From: Pectobacterium wasabiae CFBP 3304
Lineage (GTDB): Bacteria > Pseudomonadota > Gammaproteobacteria > Enterobacterales > Enterobacteriaceae
NCBI RefSeq assembly: GCF_001742185.1
Contig: NZ_CP015750.1
Location: 434,001 to 498,000 of the forward strand
Direction: 5' to 3'
Length of the DNA stretch: 64,000 nt
In this document: positions 29,155 through 40,000 of the stretch, piece by piece
Layout of the letters: each line of letters opens with the position of its first letter
Position numbering within the stretch: position 1 is the first letter of the stretch
Program-made: the position numbers and the translations under genes
Notes under the pieces: generated by a model
What the model was told of the DNA's origin: nothing
Database searches by the model: none
Seen by the model: the letters and a program-made list of their open reading frames with translations, nothing else

Positions 29155-29817
29155 TTACTCTAGTTGTTGTAGGCTACCTTCAGGCGTCACCCGCCAGCGG
29201 TGTTCGCAAAAATAGAGCAATGGGTTGTCCTGCTTGCTATCGCTATAGCCGCTGTAGAGCTTGAGCGGGGCACCTAAACGCTGTTCCATCTGCGTTACTT
29301 TCTCATGCCCGAGACAGCGCAGCGTGAGTACCCAGCCGCCGTAGCGACGCGTAATCTGACTCCCCATCAGGCGAACGCCAGATAGAAAAGGCGAATCATG
29401 ATAGACCTGTTCCACCAGCCGCTGTGGCGATCCGGTCACCAGCCAAACCTGAGCATCACTGTCTTCGAGATAGGTTTTCAGCCGCTGCTGAACCTGTGGA
29501 AACGGTATGACATCGCGACGAAACGCAGCAACGAACTGTTTTTCAAGCTGAACAAGCTCATCTTCGTCACGCCCAAACGTAATCGCCCACAGCAGCCAGC
29601 TCATTGGCCAGCGAGCCGCACGACCACGAATTAATAAGCCCAGTCCAATAACAGGTAAGAGCGGAATAACCAGAACGAGATTTAACGGCAACCGACAAAG
29701 CAAGAAACGCAGAAAGTTGCCAAACATGTCTTGCTGATGCAACGTGCCATCCAGATCAAAAAAAACAATGCGTTGCTCTCGCTTATCACTCAAAACCTCT
29801 CCCCCGACTTGCATCAA
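29155..29817 (-). CDS. pgpC: Phosphatidylglycerophosphatase C
   Basis: PgpC (YfhB) removes phosphate from phosphatidylglycerophosphate to form phosphatidylglycerol at the inner membrane. It is a HAD-family protein with motif I FFDLDGTLHQQDMF, a hydrophobic stretch (LPLNLVLVIPLLPVIGLGLL), motif II VTGSP and the C-terminal YSGYSDSKQDNPLL. The start is uncertain. The ATG at 29817 gives 220 residues. A TTG at 29793 (LSDKREQR) lies just after GGGGGAGAGG and matches the length of the E. coli protein better. It follows murQ by 7 bases on the same strand, so the two may be co-transcribed. Confidence 0.92.
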   Translation of the reverse strand: MMQVGGEVLSDKREQRIVFFDLDGTLHQQDMFGNFLRFLLCRLPLNLVLVIPLLPVIGLGLLIRGRAARWPMSWLLWAITFGRDEDELVQLEKQFVAAFRRDVIPFPQVQQRLKTYLEDSDAQVWLVTGSPQRLVEQVYHDSPFLSGVRLMGSQITRRYGGWVLTLRCLGHEKVTQMEQRLGAPLKLYSGYSDSKQDNPLLYFCEHRWRVTPEGSLQQLE

Positions 29818-29824
29818 GATAGTC

Positions 29825-30750
29825 TTATCCGCTAATCAGCGCCTCACGCAGATAACCGTTGTGCTGCTTCAGGCGTTCACGCGCCGTCTCCACATCAATA
29901 TTAGCCAGAAGCATCAGAATCGCAGGTTTAACGTCATTATCCGCCTGTACCAACGCCTGCCGTGCCTTATCCTGCTCTGCGCCCGTCGCTTCCACCACGA
30001 TACGGCAAGCCCGATCCAGCAGCTTCACATTGGTCGCCTTCACATCAACCATCAAATTTTGGTACACCTTACCCAGCTTAACCATTACGCCGGTAGAAAT
30101 CATATTCAGAACTAATTTTTGCGCTGTTCCTGATTTCAGCCGCGTCGAGCCCGTTAACGCCTCCGGGCCGACCACAGGAGATATCGCCACCTGCGCTTCC
30201 TGTGCGATTGGGGAGTCAGGGTTACAAGAGATTGCCGCTGTCCGGCTGCCAACGTGGCGCGCATAGCGCAATGCGCCAATCACATACGGCGTTCGGCCCG
30301 ATGCCGCAAGGCCGATCACCATATCAGCAGCGGTTAAAGCCAACGCTTTCAAATCAGCCTCACCCAGTGCAGGATCGTCTTCCGCGCCTTCTACCGCCTT
30401 AAGTAACGCCCCCGGCCCGCCGGCAATCAGACCGATAACCAGCCCGTGTGGCACACCAAACGTCGGCGGACATTCCGATGCATCCAATACTCCTAAACGG
30501 CCGCTAGTGCCCGCTCCCAGATAGATCAGCCGCCCCCCGCCTGTAACGAGGCCGTAGCCAGATCGACAGCCTCGGCGATCGCGGGTAAAACCTGCGCGAT
30601 GGCTTCAGGCACTTTCCGATCTTCCTGATTAAAGGCGTGCATCATCTCCAGCGTAGATAACTGATCCAGCGACATTGTTGCCGGGTTACGAGTTTCAGAA
30701 ACCAGTTTTCCTAAATTAAGACGCTCTCTATTCACTATGCCTGAACTCAT
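29825..30750 (-). pseudogene. murQ: N-acetylmuramic acid 6-phosphate etherase MurQ, frameshifted as read
   Basis: MurQ splits MurNAc-6-phosphate into GlcNAc-6-phosphate and lactate for cell wall recycling. The N-terminal part (LNLGKLVSETRNPATMSLDQ to TASLQAGG) stops at 30526. The rest continues in the next frame with the expected [30 protein letters not shown] sequence (landmark [10 protein letters not shown]) to 29825. The break is in six G on the coding strand (30533-30538); seven G would give one frame of about 300 residues. All catalytic regions are present. The upstream start may be an ATG at 30750 or a later TTG near the family start LNLGKL. A sequencing error or a recent slip in a G tract are both possible. 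Confidence 0.9.
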
Positions 30751-30896
30751 TCTGATACCTCATGCCTTATGCCAGCGTTCTTTCAATGATTTTCACCACT
30801 ATAATCGCTTTGGAGCCCTGAAAAAGTAAGCTATTCTGCATCGTAGCATCGAATTCACTCTCCCATTCATCTCGCAAAGTAAACAGAGAAACCTCA

Positions 30897-31586
30897 GTGC
30901 GACTCTCCAGGTTCAAGCTCTCCGGTTACAAGCTGTTCTTTATTAGCTGTCTGCTGTTTCTGCTGGCGGGTTCTCTACGTGCGGACTGGGATTTTATTAC
31001 CATTAATCAGCGGACCGAGCAGCTTTATGGCCCGGCAACGCCCGACGCTCGCCGTCGGATAGATGAATGGCAAACGCTGTTGGTCAATTCCCGCAATAAA
31101 AACGAAAAAGCGCTGCTGAGTAGCGTGAACCAGTTTTTCAACGATCGTATGCTGTTTCGCGATGATATTGTCGTCTGGAATCAGGAAGATTACTGGGCAA
31201 CACCGATTGAAGCACTGCGTAAAGGCGCTGGAGATTGTGAGGATTATGCGCTTGCCAAGTATTTTACGCTGCGCCATTTAGGCGTTCCAGCGGACAAATT
31301 ACGCATTACCTATGTTAAAGCCTTGCGTCTGAATAAAGCGCATATGGTGCTCACCTATTACCCTACGCCAACGTCAATTCCGCTGGTGTTGGATAATCTG
31401 ACTGACAAGATCCAACCTGCGACAGAGCGCAACGATTTAGTTCCGGTGTACGCCTTTAATGGCGGTGGTCTCTGGCTACCGGGGGCAAGCGGCAGCAACA
31501 AACGCGTCGGTGACAGTAAACGACTTTCACGCTGGCAGGATGTATTAACCAAAATGCGTGCCGAAGGGTTTTCAATTGAGGAGTAA
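30897..31586 (+). CDS. lapG: LapG-type periplasmic cysteine protease
   Basis: LapG is a calcium-dependent transglutaminase-like protease that cuts the N-terminus of LapA-type adhesins and releases them from the cell surface. The 229-residue product has an N-terminal hydrophobic export segment (about 11-25). The triad is Cys114 in GAGDCEDYA, His149 in KAHMVLTYY and Asp166 in LDNL. It starts with GTG, preceded by an AGAGAAACC ribosome site. lapD follows 9 bases after, so the two are an operon. The substrate should be the adhesin at 34075-46023, which has an Ala-Ala-Gly site after its retention module. Confidence 0.95.
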   Translation: MRLSRFKLSGYKLFFISCLLFLLAGSLRADWDFITINQRTEQLYGPATPDARRRIDEWQTLLVNSRNKNEKALLSSVNQFFNDRMLFRDDIVVWNQEDYWATPIEALRKGAGDCEDYALAKYFTLRHLGVPADKLRITYVKALRLNKAHMVLTYYPTPTSIPLVLDNLTDKIQPATERNDLVPVYAFNGGGLWLPGASGSNKRVGDSKRLSRWQDVLTKMRAEGFSIEE

Positions 31587-31595
31587 AGGTAGGCT

Positions 31596-33548
31596 ATGTC
31601 TTTATACAAACAATTACTGATAGCCATCTGCCTGTTTGTGCTAATCATTTTCAGCGGGAGTTTTTTCGTCAGCCTGGAAAATTCGCGCGAACAATATAAT
31701 AACCAGCTTCACTCGCATGCACAGGATGCGGCGACCGCACTCGGGCTTTCCCTAACGCCGAATATTGATGACCCGGCGATGGTGGAGCTGATGGTCAGCT
31801 CGATTTTCGACAGCGGCTATTTTTCCAGTATTCGCGTGCGAGATTTAAAAACCGGCAGCGTTACGCTGGAACGTACCGCATCACCGGATATCCCTGACGT
31901 ACCGATCTGGTTTGTCCGATTAGTGGACCTTCAGCCCGGCGCAGGCGAAGCCATTGTGATGCGAGGTTGGGAACAGGCGGCAAAAGTCGAAGTCGTCAGC
32001 CACCCAATGTTCGCAGTAACCCGACTGTGGCGCAGCAGTACAGCTACTTTCCTGTGGCTGCTTGGCTGCGGTACGCTAGGCGTACTCATCGGCGCGTTGT
32101 TCCTACGCCGCCAGTTACGCCCACTCGACTATATCGTCGATCAATCGCTGGCGATTACCCGCCGTGAATTCCTTAGCCAGCCGGATCTGCCCAATACGCC
32201 GGAATTCCGCCGCGTCGCACAGGCAATGAACCTGATGGTCAGCAAACTCAAAACTCTGTTTGAAGAGGAGGCGGAGCGGAGCGAGCGCTTACGTCAGGAA
32301 GCCTATCAGGATCCACAAACCGGGCTGAATAACCGCCGTGCATTTGATATGCAATTCAACGACAAACTGGCCGATGAGGAAACGGCACCGGGCTTTCTTA
32401 TTATGATTCGCGTTCAGGATCTGGCGGGTATGAATCAACGACTGGGCGGCCAGCGTACCGATGCGCTGTTAGCCTCCGTAGGGAATATCCTGCGAAAAAC
32501 GCAAAAACAGCACACGAATACGGAAAGTCTTCTGGCACGTATCCGCGGTGGGGAATTTGCCCTGTTCTGCCCTGGCTTGGTTGATAAAGAAGCCTATGCG
32601 CTGATTGGAGAACTGACGCGTAACATCGAAACCTTGTATCTGACAGGCGAAACCGATGTCTCCCCTGTTGCCCAATTCGGCATGGTGCCTTTCCGTCACG
32701 GTGACACCGCACAATCCCTGTTTATTCAGGGCGATCAGGCGCTCACGCGAGCCGAAAGTGATACCGATACTGCCGCCTCTCACCAGATTCCGTCACTCAG
32801 TGTCGAACAGATCGAGACCGATCGCCATATGTGGTTTAACCTGCTCGATCCCATCCTTGAACAGGAGCGTTTGCAGCTTTTCCTGCAACCCGTTGTCGCG
32901 TGTGACGATCCCAGCCAGATATTACATCACAAGGTACTGGCTCGCATTCAGGATGCGCAAGGAAACAGCATCGCGGCAGGTCGCTTCCTGCCGTGGATCC
33001 AACGCTTTGGCTGGGATACCCGGCTGGATCAGACCATGCTACGTGAAGTATTGGCCTATCTCCGCCAGCACGACGGCAACCTCGCACTGAGCCTGTCTGG
33101 CACCACAGCCCTGAATCTTCATCTACTCGCCGATCTGCTCGCCCCGCTGAAGCATCAACCAGACGTTGCCAAACGACTGATTTTGGAGCTGGATGAGAAC
33201 CAACTGCCAGACAGCGTCCAACTGGAAGCCTTAATCAAGCTATTGAATGAGCATGGCTGTGCGCTGGGGTTACAGCACTTTGGTGGACGCTTTAATATGA
33301 TCGGCAACTTGGCCCAGTGGGGGCTGGCTTACCTGAAAGTCGATGGTAGCTACATCCGTAATATCGATCAGGAAAGCGATAAGCAAATGTTTATCGAAGC
33401 GCTGTACCGTGCCACCAACAGCATTGCCTTACCGCTTATCGCCGAACGCGTTGAAACGTCGGGTGAACTGAAAGTACTTCAGGATATGGGATTGCAGGGC
33501 GCAATGGGACGACTGCTGGGTGAACCAGCGCCAGCACTCAAGGTCTGA
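31596..33548 (+). CDS. lapD: LapD-type c-di-GMP receptor
   Basis: LapD is an inner membrane receptor that binds c-di-GMP inside the cell and, when bound, traps LapG in the periplasm. The 650 residues show a transmembrane segment (7-26), a periplasmic LapD/MoxY-type domain, a second membrane segment (about 150-170), HAMP, a GGDEF-like domain (RGGEF, 317-321), and an EAL-like domain where KVL (446-448) replaces EAL. The loss of the catalytic Glu, and QLILELDENQ-type changes further on, indicate a receptor, not an enzyme. The periplasmic face carries GWEQAAKVEVVSHP, in the region that contacts LapG in Pseudomonas. Co-transcribed with lapG. Confidence 0.95.
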   Translation: MSLYKQLLIAICLFVLIIFSGSFFVSLENSREQYNNQLHSHAQDAATALGLSLTPNIDDPAMVELMVSSIFDSGYFSSIRVRDLKTGSVTLERTASPDIPDVPIWFVRLVDLQPGAGEAIVMRGWEQAAKVEVVSHPMFAVTRLWRSSTATFLWLLGCGTLGVLIGALFLRRQLRPLDYIVDQSLAITRREFLSQPDLPNTPEFRRVAQAMNLMVSKLKTLFEEEAERSERLRQEAYQDPQTGLNNRRAFDMQFNDKLADEETAPGFLIMIRVQDLAGMNQRLGGQRTDALLASVGNILRKTQKQHTNTESLLARIRGGEFALFCPGLVDKEAYALIGELTRNIETLYLTGETDVSPVAQFGMVPFRHGDTAQSLFIQGDQALTRAESDTDTAASHQIPSLSVEQIETDRHMWFNLLDPILEQERLQLFLQPVVACDDPSQILHHKVLARIQDAQGNSIAAGRFLPWIQRFGWDTRLDQTMLREVLAYLRQHDGNLALSLSGTTALNLHLLADLLAPLKHQPDVAKRLILELDENQLPDSVQLEALIKLLNEHGCALGLQHFGGRFNMIGNLAQWGLAYLKVDGSYIRNIDQESDKQMFIEALYRATNSIALPLIAERVETSGELKVLQDMGLQGAMGRLLGEPAPALKV

Positions 33549-33573
33549 CGTGACGCCATTTTGGCTAACGGAA

Positions 33574-33624
33574 TTTTAACCGTCCCGGTTTCTTCTATTG
33601 CGGAGAGAAACCGGGATCGACGTT
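33574..33624. terminator. bidirectional terminator between lapD and the small gene
   Basis: TCCCGGTTTCT (33583-33593) pairs with AGAAACCGGGA (33606-33616), with flanking TTTTAAC and GTTAAAA extending the structure. It serves two convergent genes. Confidence 0.75.
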
Positions 33625-33670
33625 AAAATATTATCGCTTTAACACATTGTATCTTTAAAACATTATCTCT

Positions 33671-34015
33671 TTAGAACATCGCTTCTTCATCATCACCAAT
33701 CAGCTTGTTCAATCCGCCATTCAGCGCTTCACGCGCCTGTGCACGGCTGATCAACTTCAACTGTGCCGCCTGAGGGAAATCGGTAATGCTGACTACACCT
33801 TTCTGGATCAAAACCTGAATTAAATCTTCCAGCACGCGCACCATTTCCAGATCGCTTTGCTGCAGTTGCTGCAAACTGGATATCGCCGCCTGATGGCTCC
33901 GGACCCAAGCCAGCGCCTCACGCGAATCGTCAGGCAGCTCACCATTCATGTCAGGAAAAGGACTCTCTTCTACCTTCATCAGGTGCCCATCACTGTCGCG
34001 CTGGATATAAAACAT
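33671..34015 (-). CDS. Small conserved protein of the adhesin locus, 114 aa
   Basis: A soluble 114-residue protein beginning MFYIQRDSDGHL, a start shared by small enterobacterial and pseudomonad proteins that I recall being labelled 'tryptophan synthase beta subunit-like', with no enzyme motif visible. The middle is helical with a Gln-rich stretch (SLQQLQQSDLEM). I chose the ATG at 34015 (AAGG upstream) over an in-frame ATG at 34075 that overlaps the adhesin stop. It is 59 bases downstream of the adhesin gene on the same strand and probably co-transcribed. The function is unknown; the location suggests a role with the adhesin. Confidence 0.75.
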   Translation of the reverse strand: MFYIQRDSDGHLMKVEESPFPDMNGELPDDSREALAWVRSHQAAISSLQQLQQSDLEMVRVLEDLIQVLIQKGVVSITDFPQAAQLKLISRAQAREALNGGLNKLIGDDEEAMF

Positions 34016-34074
34016 TCTCAGAGACCTTTTACGTTTTCGATAAGAAGGGAGCCGGTCAGGCTCCGCCTTTTCCA

Positions 34075-37000
34075 TCAGTGGGACTGTTCAGGTTTACTCA
34101 CCAAACTTTCAAGCGATGGTAATGCACCGTTATAATGTTCCAACGTAATCGACACCGCAACCGTTCCGCCTTTATCTGCCGTAAAGTTCCCGGCTGTACT
34201 CACTTCAATCACCGGAGAACCTTGGCTATCTGTGATGCGAATATAGCGACTGATATCGGTTCCTTGCTCGAGCTCGCCCACCAGATCGCTTAAATCTATC
34301 CGATCACCCTCTTTGGCATTAAAGTCTTTGATCACATCGTTGCCAATATCACCAGCCTGCCATTTAAAGGTATCCGCACCCGCACCGCCGATAAGCGTAT
34401 CGCCCCCAGCTCCACCAATCAGGATGTCGTCTCCGCTACCGCCGTAGAGCAAATCATTCCCGGCACCACCGTAGAGGGTATCATTTCCTCCCTGACCGAA
34501 AAGGATATCATCCCCATCACCGCCATTGAGTATGTCATTCCCCCCTTTGGCTGACGACAGATCAAACTCCGAGCTGTGCGACGCAATATAGTTATGCATA
34601 TCCTTCGTGGTCGGCACACCCGTTTGCATACCTAATTGCTTGCCGATGTAGTTCTGCAAAGTAGTGATACCATTGCCGTCGATATTCGGGAACGACACGA
34701 CATCGCCGAACAGAACATCATCATTATACGTGCCGGACATCGTGTCACTACCTGCCGTACCGACACTCAATCCATACTGCTCCGCGCCTTCCGCCGAATA
34801 GCCCGTTGCCGTATCGTGGTTGCTAATTTCTGTCGATGTCGCCTGCGCGATGACATTCAATTTACCAGCATCACCTGGCACCTCAAGCGTAATCTTCCCA
34901 GCCAGCGTTTGGGCATTATGCGCATTTTGAATCAGGTATGTACCATCAGCACCCACGGTATACTTCACGTTGTTGATCTGGTCAGTCAGCACCGTGCCCG
35001 TTGGAATCCCCGTCAGCCGAATCCCTGACAACGTTTCACTACCATCACGATCGGTCAATGCCGCTGAAACATCGAGAACATAGACCTGTTTTCCCGCCTG
35101 ACCGGGAACTTTGTCCACCGTCGCGCTATTTCCGGCGGTATACGTCGAACCATCGCTGTAGATCACCCCTTCAAGCTGGTTACTTACCTGCTGGATTAAA
35201 GACCCCGAATGCCCCTTCCCGTCAGAATAAGTAACTTTAACGCCATCCATTGTGTTGAAGTTATTATTTCTATTATTCGTCGAATTTTCAGCCTGATAGC
35301 TAAAGCCTTCTTCTTTTTGGACAAAGATATAATCTTTACCTGGGTTACTCGACTGTGACTGACTGTTCCCGTGGACAGAATCAAGCTGCTTATGCTGTTT
35401 CTGTGCTTCAGTCCAATCAGACTGGCGGTAGAAATAACCGCTTTTGGAATGAACAACAAAAATATCAGCATAGCTTGTCGATCCCCCGGGATTACCATTG
35501 CCGTTATCTTTGCCGTAATACTTAATCTGTTCCGAAGGGTTAGCAGCAGTAGGCGCAGTGTCGCCCTCTGTCAACCAAACTCGCACGTCACTGCCGATCT
35601 TAACAATTTTCCCATCTTGCACATCAAACCCACCAGACTTCCCACTTCCTCCGTTCACCTTGATAATTTCCGCAGAACCCGGCGTCGTGGTACTGGTGGT
35701 AGTGCTCAGATTTACTACCGGTGCATCAGCTACTGGGGTAATGCCCACCGTCACCGTGCTGGTTGCCGTGCCGCCGTTGCCATCCGCCACAGTCACCGTA
35801 AAGTGGTCACTGCCACTAAAGTTGGCAGCCGGCGTGTACGTGTATTTCCCAGTGGCGCTGTCCAGCGTCAGCGTGCCGTTCTGCGGCTGCGTACCCACTC
35901 CGTAACTCAGCGTGTCGCCGTCCACATCGCTTGCCGTGATAGTGCCACTGACCGACGTATCTTCCTCGGTACGGATCGACTGGTCGGCGGTGACTGGTGC
36001 ATGATTCAGATCGCTGATCGTCGCCTGCCCGGTGTCGCTGATCCCGGCCGGCAGCGGTGTCCCCGACGCCGTGCTTCCGCTCAGGGTGCCCACCAGGGCA
36101 AAGGTCTCGTTGCCTTCAAATACCGCATCGTCCACGGTCGGCACCGACACCACTATTCCGCCAGTGGTCCCGGCTGCCACCGGCACGCTGTAACTGCCGT
36201 CCGCATTCACCGTCACCGCCACCGGCTGCCCGGCTATCGTGACCGTCGGCGTACCAATATCGTCCGCGTCGGTCGAGCCGTGGCGCAGCGTAAAGGTCAG
36301 CGTGGTTGCCGCATCCACCGGCTTGCTCAGCGCCACGTCAAAGCGCGCCGGCTGGCCTTCCGCCACGGTTCCCGCATCCCCGACCGTCAGCACCGGCACA
36401 TCCGACCCGGCACTCGGGCTGTCCGGCGTGCCGCGGTTCAGATCGCTGATCGTCGCCTGCCCGGTGTCGCTGATCCCGGCCGGCAGCGGTGTCCCCGACG
36501 CCGTACTCCCGCTCAGGGTGCCCACCAGGGCAAAAGTCTCGTTGCCTTCAAATACCGCATCGTCCACGGTCGGCACCGACACCACTATTCCGCCGGTAGT
36601 CCCGGCTGCCACCGGCACGCTGTAACTGCCGTCCGCATTCACCGTCACCGCCACCGGCTGCCCGGCTATCGTGACCGTCGGCGTGCCGATATCGTCCGCG
36701 TCGGTCGAGCCGTGGCGCAGCGTAAAGGTCAGCGTGGTTGCCGCATCGACCGGCTTGCTCAGCGCCACGTCAAAGCGCGCCGGCTGGCCTTCCGCCACGG
36801 TTCCCGCATCCCCGACCGTCAGCACCGGCACATCCGACCCGGCACTCGGGCTGTTCGGCGTGCCGCGGTTCAGATCGCTGATCGTCGCCTGCCCGGTGTC
36901 GCTGATCCCGGCCGGCAGCGGCGTCCCCGACGCCGTACTCCCGCTCAGGGTGCCCACCAGGGCAAAGGTCTCGTTGCCTTCAAATACCGCATCGTCCACG

Positions 37001-40000
37001 GTCGGCACCGACACCACTATTCCGCCGGTGGTCCCGGCCGCCACCGGCACGCTGTAACTGCCGTCCCCGTGGTCGGTGACCGGCACCGACTGCCCGGCTA
37101 TCGTGACCGTCGGCGTACCGATATCGTTCGCGTCGGTCGAGCCGTGGCGCAGCGTAAAGGTCAGCGTGGTCGCCGCATCCACCGGCTTGCTCAGCGCAAT
37201 ATCAAAGCGCGCCGGCTGGCCTTCCGCCACGGTTCCCGCATCCCCGACCGTCAGCACCGGCACATCCGACCCGGCACTCGGGCTGTCCGGCGTGCCGCGG
37301 TTCAGATCGCTGATCGTCGCCTGCCCGGTGTCGCTGATCCCGGCCGGCAGCGGTGTCCCCGACGCCGTGCTTCCGCTCAGGGTGCCCACCAGGGCAAAGG
37401 TCTCGTTGCCTTCAAATACCGCATCGTCCACGGTCGGCACCGACACCACTATTCCGCCAGTGGTCCCGGCCGCCACCGGCACGCTGTAACTGCCGTCCGC
37501 GTTCACCGTCACTGCCACCGGCTGCCCGGCTATCGTAACCGTCGGCGTACCAATATCGTCCGCGTCGGTCGAGCCGTGGCGCAGCGTAAAGGTCAGCGTG
37601 GTTGCCGCATCCACCGGCTTGCTCAGCGCCACGTCAAAGCGCGCCGGCTGGCCTTCCGCCACGGTTCCCGCATCCCCGACCGTCAGCACCGGCACATCCG
37701 ATCCGGCACTCGGGCTGTCCGGCGTGCCGCGGTTCAGATCGCTGATCGTCGCCTGCCCGCTGTCGCTGATCCCGGCCGGCAGCGGCGTGCCTGACGCCGT
37801 GCTTCCGCTCAGGGTGCCCTCCAGGGCAAAGGTCTCGTTGCCTTCAAATACCGCATCGTCCACGGTCGGCACCGACACCACTATTCCGCCAGTGGTCCCG
37901 GCCGCCACCGGCACGCTGTAACTGCCGTCCGCGTTCACCGTCACCGCCACCGGCTGCCCGGCTATCGTGACCGTCGGCGTGCCGATATCGTCCGCGTCGG
38001 TCGAGCCGTGGCGCAGCGTAAAGGTCAGCGTGGTTGCTGCATCGACCGGCTTGCTCAGCGCCACGTCAAAGCGCGCCGGCTGGCCTTCCGCCACGGTTCC
38101 CGCATCCCCGACCGTCAGCACCGGCACATCCGACCCGGCACTCGGGCTGTCCGGCGTGCCGCGGTTCAGATCGCTGATCGTCGCCTGCCCGGTGTCGCTG
38201 ATCCCGGCCGGCAGCGGTGTCCCCGACGCCGTACTCCCGCTCAGCGTCCCCACCAGGGCAAAGGTCTCGTTGCCTTCAAATACCGCATCGTCCACGGTCG
38301 GCACCGACACCACTATTCCGCCGGTGGTCCCGGCTGCCACCGGCACGCTGTAACTGCCGTCCGCGTTCACCGTCACCGCCACCGACTGCCCGGCTATCGT
38401 GACCGTCGGCGTGCCGATATCGTTCGCGTCGGTCGAGCCGTGGCGCAGCGTAAAGGTCAGCGTGGTTGCCGCATCCACCGGCTTGCTCAGCGCCACATCA
38501 AAGCGCGCCGGCTGGCCTTCCGCCACGGTTCCCGCATCCCCGACCGTCAGCACCGGCACATCCGACCCGGCACTCGGGCTGTCCGGCGTGCCGCGGTTCA
38601 GATCGCTGATCGTCGCCTGCCCGGTGTCGCTGATCCCGGCCGGCAGCGGTGTCCCCGACGCCGTGCTCCCGCTCAGGGTGCCCTCCAGGGCAAAAGTCTC
38701 GTTGCCTTCAAATACCGCATCGTCCACGGTCGGCACCGACACCACTATTCCGCCGGTAGTCCCGGCTGCCACCGGCACGCTGTAACTGCCGTCCGCGTTC
38801 ACCGTCACCGCCACCGGCTGCCCGGCTATCGTGACCGTCGGCGTACCAATATCGTCCGCGTCGGTCGAGCCGTGGCGCAGCGTAAAGGTCAGCGTGGTTG
38901 CCGCATCCACCGGCTTGCTCAGCGCCACGTCAAAGCGCGCCGGCTGGCCTTCCGCCACGGTTCCCGCATCCCCGACCGTCAGCACCGGCACATCCGACCC
39001 GGCACTCGGGCTGTCCGGCGTGCCGCGGTTCAGATCGCTGATCGTCGCCTGCCCGCTGTCGCTGATCCCGGCCGGCAGCGGTGTCCCCGATGCCGTGGTT
39101 CCGCTCAGGGTGCCCACCAGGGCAAAGGTCTCGTTGCCTTCAAATACCGCATCGTCCACGGTCGGCACCGACACCACAATCCCGCCGGTAGTCCCGGCCG
39201 CCACCGGCACGCTGTAACTGCCGTCCGCGTTCACCGTCACCGCCACCGACTGCCCGGCTATCGTGACCGTCGGCGTACCGATATCGTCCGCGTCGGTCGA
39301 GCCGTGGCGCAGCGTAAAGGTCAGCGTGGTCGCCGCATCCACCGGCTTGCTCAGCGCTATATCAAAGCGCGCCGGCTGGCCTTCCGCCACGGTCCCCGCA
39401 TCCCCGACCGTCAGCACCGGCACATCCGATCCGGCACTCGGGCTGTCCGGCGTGCCGCGGTTCAGATCGCTGATCGTCGCCTGCCCGGTGTCGCTGATCC
39501 CGGCCGGCAGCGGCGTCCCCGACGCCGTGCTCCCGCTCAGGGTACCCGTCAGGGCAAAGGTCTCGTTGCCTTCAAATACCGCATCGTCCACGGTCGGCAC
39601 CGACACCACTATTCCGCCAGTGATCCCGGCTGCCACCGGCACGCTGTAACTGCCGTCCCCGTGGTCGGTGACCGGCACCGACTGCCCGGCTATCGTGACC
39701 GTCGGCGTGCCGATATCGTCCGCGTCGGTCGAGCCGTGGCGCAGCGTAAAGGTCAGCGTGGTCGCCGCATCCACCGGCTTGCTCAGCGCTATATCAAAGC
39801 GCGCCGGCTGGCCTTCCGCCACGGTTCCCGCATCCCCGACCGTCAGCACCGGCACATCCGACCCGGCACTCGGGCTGTCCGGCGTGCCGCGGTTCAGATC
39901 GCTGATCGTCGCCTGCCCGGTGTCGCTGATCCCGGCCGGCAGCGGTGTCCCCGATGCCGTAGTTCCGCTCAGGGTGCCCACCAGGGCAAAGGTCTCGTTG

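Noticed and set aside
31596..33548. LapD as an active diguanylate cyclase/phosphodiesterase because of RGGEF
   Set aside because: The EAL site is KVL and LapD-type receptors keep a GGDEF-like motif without activity; the lapG neighbour supports a receptor role.
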